64,000 nucleotides of DNA from G963677085 sp963677085. Lineage in GTDB: Bacteria > Planctomycetota > Planctomycetia > Pirellulales > Thermoguttaceae. The notes beneath the pieces were generated by a model. The model saw nothing but the letters and a program-made list of their open reading frames with translations. It was not told the origin of the DNA and searched no databases. Made by a program: the position numbers and the translations under genes. Location: assembly GCA_963677085.2 (NCBI GenBank), contig CAXXFH010000004.1, forward strand, positions 1,612,001 through 1,676,000, in the 5' to 3' direction. Positions 19,201 through 25,540 of the stretch are shown here, piece by piece. Position 1 is the first letter of the stretch. The number at the start of each line of letters is the position of its first letter.

Positions 19201-20049
19201 GACGACGATCAGGTGCTCGTCACCACGCCGATCGCCGCCCAGGATAAGATGCATCGGGTGAGCTACGCCGTGGGCGATTTGACGGGTGACGACAACCGGC
19301 AACGGGCTGCCCTGGCCGCGACAATCCAGCGGCTGGTCGCTCCACCGTCGTGGCGCACCGGTGGCGGGGCTGGGGCCATCGAGACCAGCGGCGGGGTGCT
19401 TTCGGTGTGGCAAACCCAATCGATCCAGGAGCAAGTGCAAGCCTTCCTCGAACGGCTTCGTTACGCGCGCCACCTGAAGCTGCAAACTCCCAACGGCGAG
19501 AAACGCTACGGTGTGCCGCCGCACTGGGCCCGGGGGCAAAAGATGCTCAAACGGCCCATCACCCTGAACTTCTACGAAGCCGCGCCGCTGAGCACGATCG
19601 TTCTCTACCTCCAGGAGTTGGCCAAGGCCGACTTGCTGATCAACCGCCTGGAACTACGACGGCTGGGTTACTCCGACCAATTGCAGACCAGCCTGACCGT
19701 GGACAAACAACCGCTGGTCGAAGTGCTCGACGAGTGGCTGCGTCCCTTGGACTTGGACTACCGGGTGGTCGACGAGCAGACCCTGGAGATTACCACTCAC
19801 AAGGCCCTGGCCGCGCGGCTGGAACTAGAATTCTACCCGATCCGCAAGTTGCTCACCGGTGGCACTACAGCAGACGACTTGGTCGAACGGCTTAAAAGCC
19901 AAGTGGCCGGTTCAAGCTGGAGCGACGCCGGCGGCCCGGGCGAGATCCAAGTCGATGGCCCCTCGGCCACGCTCATCGTGTTGCAGTCGCAGCCGATCCA
20001 ACGGCAGATTGAGCGCTGGCTGGCGCAACAGGCAGAGGGCAGAGATTAG
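16225..20049 (+). CDS. Large membrane protein: zinc ribbon, DUF1559-like and STN-like regions
   Basis: The predicted product has up to 1274 residues. A zinc ribbon (CTTC about 36-39, CPKC about 57-60) is followed by a Pro/Ala-rich linker, one membrane helix (LLFGGLPVAGLIVVAGLW, about 240-262) and a large outer part. Residues about 655-835 resemble the C-terminal part of planctomycete DUF1559 proteins (WVTTMLPYLGH, NTVALLGVQEKLG, MADGSVRFISKDVD). Residues about 910-1000 and 1105-1190 each resemble STN/secretin N-terminal domains (VTLRIVDADVAEVLRQIT; TVDKQPLVEVLDEWLRPL). It may sense or organise an envelope structure. The start is uncertain: GTG 16225 is only 1 nt from a GGGGGAGG, and GTG 16303, just before the zinc ribbon, is equally possible. 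Confidence 0.75.
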   Translation: MSGRVSLGGHISGNSRAILLFATTATVDKVLFSISCTTCRARLSVRSADAIGAILECPKCGSMVQVIPPDGWSPGDTEAAPEATPQTPDTQQQATVAPRPKQSSPGEQATQSKQDVAGHPAPTNVAAPPKTASPPNTTDAATVQQPKRPAAPPLPNEAAPSGPPIPPPLPKERPAAKQAGTTAAAGLMPVANPGGIDLANAAETLSESSTGSAVSADAAMADVAMPGDWLSPTEALWRKWLLFGGLPVAGLIVVAGLWMVLGGSSPPDSSPAATTEQPDVSQPTEQPQDPATETETEPAHLDLRWLPEQTTALASFRPSRLTGDTRAADLIERFYPAWDTMAGSALRSFNLKLTGLRRLTIAGTDLRRWPEQVVLIIEPADGHAIEALTSLGEPCGFALAGVACQKRTAGGWTHPFAVLDDRTIVTGDESLLRALANRNEAELPSGPVGHLLSVTPEDADLRLLVDLDAARRAGVRLPVDLFDVWPTGRQPWQTLWEMPDALGLSARWTEQLQTELALLCEGETAAEKVGKALEEFLQASKKALADQLATLPGQLAGGEFTVDVHKNYEALLKSTLAACTTARWSLSGDTVWLRTGWTEGPTTLATAALGGQTAVRGQWLAAAREADEIVHRRLNKAFEGYQKAEKHWPSAVAGGALLSPETRLSWVTTMLPYLGHADWQHELQTGYAWNSAKNRTVTSRALPEVVNPALGPQTTEADFPVTHYVGVAGVGPDAGRLPEDDPRAGVFGYGRKTRPEDIADGAANTVALLGVQEKLGPWGRGGEATTRALTQRPYINGPDGFGSGQPDGMIASMADGSVRFISKDVDPRVLEQLATIHGGEDVTVAALGRDQESTEDVPNVARDNGEQDNVPGNDPKGPEANETAAGDHPASDDDDDVPDKPPPGVSQPPLTQIDVAARLADRVPGIDFPGVQLTKALALVSAISTLPITLDTDAMQLRGVTPRSPVTLRIVDADVAEVLRQITASQDLTYVVDDDQVLVTTPIAAQDKMHRVSYAVGDLTGDDNRQRAALAATIQRLVAPPSWRTGGGAGAIETSGGVLSVWQTQSIQEQVQAFLERLRYARHLKLQTPNGEKRYGVPPHWARGQKMLKRPITLNFYEAAPLSTIVLYLQELAKADLLINRLELRRLGYSDQLQTSLTVDKQPLVEVLDEWLRPLDLDYRVVDEQTLEITTHKALAARLELEFYPIRKLLTGGTTADDLVERLKSQVAGSSWSDAGGPGEIQVDGPSATLIVLQSQPIQRQIERWLAQQAEGRD

Positions 20050-20084
20050 GGACGAGGGATTAGGGACGAGAATGAACCACGCTC

Positions 20085-20215
20085 GTACCCACGCTTTGCG
20101 TGGGTACGCAAGTCGGTGACGCTTTGCGTCGTGCGCAAGAGAGGGCGATGGTTTGCCGTGATCCAACGACGCAAAGCGTCGGAAGGTGTGGGTTCCCACG
20201 CAAAGCGTGGGAACC
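20085..20215. repeat. Cluster of four AAA/TTT-loop palindromes
   Basis: Four perfect palindromes with a three-base TTT or AAA loop lie in 131 nt: 20085-20107 (10-bp arms, GTACCCACGC), 20118-20130 (GACGC), 20168-20180 (GACGC) and 20191-20215 (11-bp arms, GGTTCCCACGC). The first two have TTT loops and the last two AAA loops, so the cluster is itself an inverted repeat. Related hairpins lie near 23370, 30725 and 61486. It probably acts as a terminator or is a mobile palindrome. Confidence 0.7.
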
Positions 20216-20336
20216 AGGAAACCAGCTATGGTGCGCCGGCTGCCCGACACCCCCACGCCAGGGCTATCCCAACCAGCGAAACCGTTGAGGCAGACGGCCG
20301 GCCGATACATCTAGTCGAAGTCTAACGGTTTTCCTC

Positions 20337-20364
20337 TTGCGTCCCGACGTCGCGATGCGATAAT
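20337..20364 (+). promoter_or_regulatory. Candidate sigma-70-type promoter for the aroF leader
   Basis: TTGCGT (20337-20342), a 16-nt spacer and GATAAT (20359-20364) with an extended TG (20356-20357) form a plausible promoter. Transcription would start near 20371, about 65 nt before the leader peptide. It is supported by position only. Confidence 0.45.
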
Positions 20365-20436
20365 GACGATAGAGTTGCTTAGTTAGAAAGCTCGCCTTAG
20401 GGTGAAGACTACCCACACGAGGCCAACGGCCTGACA

Positions 20437-20514
20437 ATGAACGTTCTGCGAACTGCCTATTACTTTGGGTTTTATTTTGCTCCCCGTGGTCGCGGGGCCG
20501 GAGGTGGTTTGTAA
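20437..20514 (+). CDS. Aromatic leader peptide of the DAHP synthase attenuator
   Basis: A 25-codon frame from the ATG at 20437 encodes MNVLRTAYYFGFYFAPRG and then a Gly-rich tail to TAA at 20512. Six of seven consecutive codons at positions 8-14 (20458-20478) are Tyr or Phe. The peptide lies 175 nt before DAHP synthase and just before an intrinsic terminator, the arrangement of classic amino-acid attenuators. Ribosome stalling at the Tyr/Phe codons would cover CCCCG (20482-20486) and free GGTCGCGGGGC (20488-20498) to pair with the 5' terminator arm. The ribosome-binding site is weak (GAGG 14 nt upstream). An in-frame TAG at 20398 bounds the frame. Confidence 0.8.
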   Translation: MNVLRTAYYFGFYFAPRGRGAGGGL

Positions 20515-20546
20515 ACGCTAAGCACTCACAAACACCAGAAGCCAAA

Positions 20547-20582
20547 GCCCCGACGACCGCGAAGGTCGCCGGGGCTTTTTTT
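20547..20582 (+). terminator. Attenuator terminator upstream of aroF
   Basis: GCCCCGACGACC (20547-20558) and GGTCGCCGGGGC (20564-20575) form a stem with 11 of 12 bases paired and loop GCGAA, followed by seven T residues. The 5' arm can instead pair with GGTCGCGGGGC at 20488-20498 inside the leader peptide frame: GCCCC with GGGGC and CGACC with GGTCG, giving an antiterminator. The two pairings are mutually exclusive. Confidence 0.85.
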
Positions 20583-20689
20583 ATTGAAAATGGAAAAGTC
20601 AAGGTGCACGGCTGAAGGGCGAAGCCGCGAGCGGCTTTCAAACTCGAAAAATCAGAAATTCAACACTCTCAACTCCAAGGAAATTTCCC

Positions 20690-21736
20690 ATGATCGTCGT
20701 AATGAAACGGGGCGCCAGTAAGGAAGAAATTGAACACGTGATCGAGCGCGTCGAGTCGTTCGGGCTGAAGGCCCATCCGATCTACGGCACCGAGCGCACC
20801 GTGATCGCCGCGATCGGCGAGAAACGCGACGAGTTCCGCCAGTCGCTGGAAAGTGCGCCTGGCGTGGCCGAACTCATGCCCATCCTGGCGCCCTACAAAG
20901 TGGCCAGTGTGGAAGTCAAACCCGAGCCGACGGTGATTCGCACCGGCAGCCTTGCCGTAGGCAATTCTCATCTGGGAATGATCGCCGGGCCGTGTTCGGT
21001 GGAGAGCGAAGAGCAGATGATCGTCACCGCCCGCGCGGTAAAAGCCGCTGGGGCCACGGCCCTTCGTGGCGGCGCCTTCAAACCCCGCACGAGTCCCTAC
21101 AGTTTCCAAGGCTTAAAGGAAGACGGCCTGAAGATCCTGGCCACCGCCCGCGAAGAAACCGGCCTGGCCGTAGTCACCGAAGTAATCTCCGCCCACGACG
21201 TCGACCTGGTGGCCAGCTACGCCGAGGTACTGCAAATCGGTGCACGCAATATGCAGAACTACGGCTTGCTGGAAGCGGTAGGGAAGACCGATCGTGCCGT
21301 GCTGCTGAAACGAGGTCCTGCGGCCACGATGGACGAGCTACTGCTGGCCGCCGAGTACATCCTCAACGCCGGCAACCCCAACGTGATGCTCTGCGAACGG
21401 GGTATTCGCACGTTCGAGAGTCACGTGCGATTCTCGCTGACGCTCACCTCGGTGCCCTATCTGCACGAACGAACCCACCTGCCCGTGATCGTCGACCCTA
21501 GCCACGGTACGGGCCACACGAGCCTGGTGCCGCGGATGGCGGCGGCGGCCGTGGCCGCGGGAGCCGACGGGCTGATCGTCGAAGTCCATCCCGAACCCGA
21601 AACGGCGCTGAGCGACGGCTACCAGTCGCTCACCTTCGAGCAGTTCGGGCAGATGATGACCCTGTGCCGTCGCGTAGCCGACGCCGTGGGCAAGCAGATT
21701 GTGCCGAACGAGCAGTATGCGGCTTGTGCCCGCTAG
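20690..21736 (+). CDS. aroF: 3-deoxy-7-phosphoheptulonate (DAHP) synthase
   Basis: The 348-residue enzyme condenses PEP and erythrose-4-phosphate, the first step of the shikimate pathway. Residues 1-75 form an ACT/ferredoxin-like domain (MIVVMKRGASKEEIEHVIER), the type that binds Tyr or Phe for feedback inhibition in Thermotoga-like enzymes. The TIM-barrel domain follows with MIAGPCSVES, GGAFKPRTSPYSFQGL, IGARNMQNYGLL, KRGPAAT, CERGIRTFE and DPSHGTGH. Expression is probably controlled by the attenuator directly upstream, so the enzyme would be regulated both by transcription and allosterically. Start ATG at 20690 with AAGGAA upstream. Confidence 0.95.
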   Translation: MIVVMKRGASKEEIEHVIERVESFGLKAHPIYGTERTVIAAIGEKRDEFRQSLESAPGVAELMPILAPYKVASVEVKPEPTVIRTGSLAVGNSHLGMIAGPCSVESEEQMIVTARAVKAAGATALRGGAFKPRTSPYSFQGLKEDGLKILATAREETGLAVVTEVISAHDVDLVASYAEVLQIGARNMQNYGLLEAVGKTDRAVLLKRGPAATMDELLLAAEYILNAGNPNVMLCERGIRTFESHVRFSLTLTSVPYLHERTHLPVIVDPSHGTGHTSLVPRMAAAAVAAGADGLIVEVHPEPETALSDGYQSLTFEQFGQMMTLCRRVADAVGKQIVPNEQYAACAR

Positions 21737-21828
21737 GCCGACGAAATTTGCCCGTCGGCTGTCGCTCGATTATATTGCCTGATTAGTGTCTCCCCCTGAC
21801 TCCGGCGCTGCAGCGTAGGGGCCACGGA

Positions 21829-21864
21829 TGGGTGCCATGCCCACGCTTCGCTTGCGTGGGCATG
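21829..21864. repeat. GTGCCATGCCCACGC-type palindrome
   Basis: A copy of the dispersed palindrome family (GGGTGCCATGCCCACGC and GCGTGGGCATG) lies between aroF and the esterase gene. It may terminate aroF transcription. Confidence 0.6.
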
Positions 21865-21904
21865 CTGATTATTGAGCGTCTTCACTTCCCTGAAAGGTAC
21901 TACC

Positions 21905-23314
21905 ATGACACGACGCGTTCGCAATCCGTTCGTCCGCCGGGCTTGCCTGGTTCTGGCCTGCTTGGCCCTGCTGGTGAGTGTGGCACATGCCGCGCCGGAA
22001 CCCTTCAAAGACGGCGATCGCGTTTGTTTCGTCGGCGACAGCATCACCCATGGTGGGCTCTACCACGGCTACATCCAGCTCTTCTACACCACCCGATTTC
22101 CCGAGCGAAGCATCCAGTTTTTCAACTGCGGCATCTCGGGCGACTCGGCGTCGGGTGCCTCAAGACGTTTCCCTTGGGACATCGGCGCCCATCGGCCGAC
22201 CGTGGCAACGATCATGCTCGGCATGAACGACGTGGGCCGCGGACTCTATGGCAAAGACAACCCGGACGAAGCCAACCTGAAACGCCGCCAAGGTGCCATC
22301 GACCACCATGTGGCCAGCATGCGGAAGCTCTCCGAGCAGTTGCGCGATGCCGGCAGCCGGCTGATCTACATCACCCCGTCGATCTACGATCAGACGTCGA
22401 CGATGGACAAGGAAAACCTGTTCGGTGTGAACGATGCGTTGGGCATCTGTGCGGAACACGCCAGGAAGCTGGCCGCCGAGTTCAACGGTAGTGTCGTCGA
22501 TTTCCACGGCGCGATGGGCCGCGTCAATGCCGAATACCAAAAGACAGACCCCAAGGTAACCATCGTCGGCGGCGACCGCGTCCACCCGGGCAAGATGGGC
22601 CACCTGATTATGGCCTACACCTTCCTCAAATCGCAGGGCATCTGCCCCTACGTTTCCAAGACGGTGATCGACGCCACGGATGCGACGGTGGCCGAAGCCG
22701 TCAACTGCACAGTGAACGAGCTTTCGGCCACGTCCACTGCGGTAAGCTTCACGAGCCTGGAAAAGGCATTGCCCTTTCCGGTACCCAACGGCGCGGAAAA
22801 AGCCCTTGAACTCGTACCTTTTGTCCGGGAACTCAATCAAGAAGTGTTGGCTATCAAGGGGCTCAGCCCGGGCGACTACGAACTAACGATCGACGACACG
22901 CCCGTGGGACAATATTCGGCGAGCGATCTGGCGGCCGGGATCAACCTGGCGGAAAACACCAACACACCTCAGTACAAGCAGGCTGCGAAAGTAGCCGCCG
23001 CCAACGAGAAACGCCACTCGCTGGTTGCCCACAAGCTTCGCAGCTTCGTGAACACCGAGATCTACCTGAGGAACCTCAAAACGGTAGATCTGAACGACTT
23101 CGAGGCCGTAAAAAAGGCGCTCAACGATCGGGTGGAAAAGCTTCGCGAACAGAACAGCCCCTACGCCAACTATTACGCGGGCCAAGTCAAGCTGTACACC
23201 GAAGAAAAGGGCAAAGAACCTCAGTACAAACAAGAAATTCAAGAGTCGCTGAAAACCATGCTCACAGAGAACCGACCCACGAAGCATCAGTACGTGCTGC
23301 AGAAAAAGCAATAA
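21905..23314 (+). CDS. Secreted SGNH/GDSL-family hydrolase
   Basis: The 469-residue protein starts at the ATG at 21905 (AAAGGT upstream) and has a signal peptide (ACLVLACLALLVSVAHA). The SGNH blocks are visible: FVGDSITHGG (nucleophile Ser), NCGISGDSA (Gly), LGMNDVGRG (Asn) and DRVHPGKMGHLIM (Asp and His). It should be an exported esterase, probably deacetylating a plant or algal polysaccharide. A C-terminal extension of about 150 residues is rich in Lys and Glu and ends in QYVLQKKQ. Its neighbour is a PL11 rhamnogalacturonan lyase on the same strand, so a rhamnogalacturonan acetylesterase role is a reasonable inference. Confidence 0.88.
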   Translation: MTRRVRNPFVRRACLVLACLALLVSVAHAAPEPFKDGDRVCFVGDSITHGGLYHGYIQLFYTTRFPERSIQFFNCGISGDSASGASRRFPWDIGAHRPTVATIMLGMNDVGRGLYGKDNPDEANLKRRQGAIDHHVASMRKLSEQLRDAGSRLIYITPSIYDQTSTMDKENLFGVNDALGICAEHARKLAAEFNGSVVDFHGAMGRVNAEYQKTDPKVTIVGGDRVHPGKMGHLIMAYTFLKSQGICPYVSKTVIDATDATVAEAVNCTVNELSATSTAVSFTSLEKALPFPVPNGAEKALELVPFVRELNQEVLAIKGLSPGDYELTIDDTPVGQYSASDLAAGINLAENTNTPQYKQAAKVAAANEKRHSLVAHKLRSFVNTEIYLRNLKTVDLNDFEAVKKALNDRVEKLREQNSPYANYYAGQVKLYTEEKGKEPQYKQEIQESLKTMLTENRPTKHQYVLQKKQ

Positions 23315-23441
23315 ACAGTGATTGGTGGGCAGTGAGTGGACGGTTCCTCGTTCCCAAATTCCGGTTTGGGAACGCACTTCCACGAAGCTCTGCTTCGTGG
23401 AACCACCGCCGTGGCAAACGTCTCGGCATGGACAAGTGACT

Positions 23442-23527
23442 AAAAGCCGCGACCGCTGGTCGCACCCCAAGCATGGTTCGCGGTTGCGTCCATAGCGCGA
23501 TCGGCGCGACCACCGGTTGCGGCTTTT
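23442..23527. terminator. Long hairpin between the esterase and PL11 genes
   Basis: AAAAGCCGCGACCGCTGGTC (from 23442, 22-nt arm) and its inverse ending GGTTGCGGCTTTT (23506-23527) pair at 20 of 22 bases around a 42-nt loop, with a T run at the end. It is a longer version of the AAAGCCGCGACCG hairpin seen near 10928 and 15949. Another palindrome pair (CGTTCCCAAA / TTTGGGAACG and CCACGAAG / CTTCGTGG) lies at 23349-23401. Confidence 0.6.
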
Positions 23528-23664
23528 TGACTGGGTGCCGGATTTGCCACGGCGACGCAAAGCATCTATACTCCCGGATAGTCATGCGACTGACTACCGT
23601 GGCTACCCGCCCGGTCCTCCCCGTGTTTTGCCCACCCATGTCTTCCTGCCCAAAGGAGTTTGTC

Positions 23665-25413
23665 ATGCGTTGCCGAGACCTTGCCGTGATGTGCGTGTTG
23701 TTGACGGTTTGCGTAGCCCTTCCCACGGCAACGCAAGCCGCCGTAACACTCGGCGAGTCGATCGACCGCGGCCTGATCGCCCAACCAACCGAAGAGGGCA
23801 AGGTCTACGTCGGTTGGCGGCTATTGCGAGACGACCCAAAGGATGTCGGCTTCAACGTTTATCGCCGCGTCGGCGACGGCAAGCCCGAGAAGCTCAATAG
23901 CGAACCGCTGGCCAAGACGACTGATTTTGTCGACGCCAAATCAACGACCGATCAGTCGCGCCATTACCTCGTTCGCCCGGTGATCGACGGCAAAGAAGGT
24001 GCAGCCTCGCGAGAGGCGGTGGTCGAAGCGAACCAGAAAGCTCTGCCCTACGTCGCTCTGAAGCTCGACGGCGATCACACCTTCCAGAAGATCGGTGTCG
24101 CCGACCTCGACGGCGATGGCCGCTACGACTACGTGATCAAGCAGCCCGGCGGCAACATCGACCCCTGGCACAAATACTGGAAACCCAGTCCCGAGACGTA
24201 CAAGCTCGAAGCCTACGGCCACGACGGCAAACTGCGGTGGCGGTACGATCTGGGCTGGGCCATCGAGCGCGGCATCTGGTATTCGCCCTACGTGGTCTAC
24301 GACTTCGACGGCGATGGTCGGGCCGAGGTGGCCGTGAAGACGGGCGAAGGCGATCCGCGCGACGCCGACGGCCGCGTGCAGTCGGGCCCCGAGTACCTCA
24401 CCATTCTCGACGGTCAAACCGGCAAGCCCATCACGCGGGCTGATTGGCCCTCACGGGAAACGTTCGCCAAGATGAACCACGGCTACAACTACGCCTCGCG
24501 CAACCAGCTTGGCATCGCCTATCTCGACGGCAAGACGCCGCATCTGATCGTAGAACGCGGTACCTACAATGTGATTACCGTAATCGCCTACCGGCTGACC
24601 GACGGCAAGCTCACCAAGGTGTGGGAGTGGGATAACCGCGAGTTGCCACGCGAGTACCAAGGTCAAGGCGCCCACTGGATGCACGGCGCCGATGTCGATG
24701 GCGACGGCCGCCAGGAAGTGGTTATCGGTTCGGTGACAATCGACGACGACGGCAAGGCCCTTTGGACCACCGGCCTGGGCCATCCCGACCATCTCTACCT
24801 CGGCGATATCGACCCGAGCCGCCCGGGACTGGAAATCTACTACGGGATCGAAAGGCGGCAGAAGGAGCGCAACGGCATGTGCCTGGTCGACGCCGCCACG
24901 GGCAAGATTCTTTGGGGCCACGAGGGTTTCACCCGGCACGTCCACGGCCAGGGTATGTGCAGCGACATCGACGCCACTTATCCCGGCAGCGAGTGTTACA
25001 GTGCCGACACCGATGAAAACAAGGATTTGGCCTACGCCCGACTGCGTACCTGCAAGGGCAAGGTCATCAGCGACGAAAACCTGGGCGGTTTCGCACCGAA
25101 GGCCGCCTACTGGGACGCCGATCCCCAGCGCGAACTGATTCGCGGCCCGAAGATCTACAAATATCACGGCCCCACACTTACCCCGAAGCTCAACGGCCGA
25201 CTGGTAGCCGTGGCCGACGTTCTGGGCGACTGGCGTGAAGAGATCATCATGAGCACCCCTGGTGAAATGCGGATCTACACCACCACCATCCCCAGCACCG
25301 AACGGCACACCTGCCTGATGCAAGACCCCATCTACCGCATCGACACGGCCCACGCCGCGATGGGCTACACTCAGGCGCCCATGACCAGTTACGATCTGGC
25401 AACCGAGCAGTAG
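23665..25413 (+). CDS. Rhamnogalacturonan lyase, PL11 family
   Basis: The 582-residue protein starts at the ATG at 23665 with an ideal AAAGGAG; a frame open to 23473 lacks support upstream. A signal peptide (VMCVLLTVCVALPTATQA) precedes an Ig-like N-terminal domain (YVGWRLLRDDPKDVGFNVYR). The catalytic beta-propeller contains Asp-rich calcium loops such as DLDGDGRYDY, DFDGDGRAEV and DVDGDGRQEV. These features match PL11 endolyases, which cut the rhamnogalacturonan-I backbone and leave unsaturated galacturonate ends. It probably works with the SGNH esterase upstream and the KdgF-like cupin encoded 2.2 kb downstream on the other strand. Confidence 0.93.
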   Translation: MRCRDLAVMCVLLTVCVALPTATQAAVTLGESIDRGLIAQPTEEGKVYVGWRLLRDDPKDVGFNVYRRVGDGKPEKLNSEPLAKTTDFVDAKSTTDQSRHYLVRPVIDGKEGAASREAVVEANQKALPYVALKLDGDHTFQKIGVADLDGDGRYDYVIKQPGGNIDPWHKYWKPSPETYKLEAYGHDGKLRWRYDLGWAIERGIWYSPYVVYDFDGDGRAEVAVKTGEGDPRDADGRVQSGPEYLTILDGQTGKPITRADWPSRETFAKMNHGYNYASRNQLGIAYLDGKTPHLIVERGTYNVITVIAYRLTDGKLTKVWEWDNRELPREYQGQGAHWMHGADVDGDGRQEVVIGSVTIDDDGKALWTTGLGHPDHLYLGDIDPSRPGLEIYYGIERRQKERNGMCLVDAATGKILWGHEGFTRHVHGQGMCSDIDATYPGSECYSADTDENKDLAYARLRTCKGKVISDENLGGFAPKAAYWDADPQRELIRGPKIYKYHGPTLTPKLNGRLVAVADVLGDWREEIIMSTPGEMRIYTTTIPSTERHTCLMQDPIYRIDTAHAAMGYTQAPMTSYDLATEQ

Positions 25414-25540
25414 CGAAAGACCCTACTGCTCCGACAAACCTGAAATCGTGGATTGGGTACCACGGGCTGCGTGTCAGCCATTAGCCAGCACGGGCATACG
25501 AACTGCCCGTGGCACCGACAAATGAAGATTCGACAAGACC

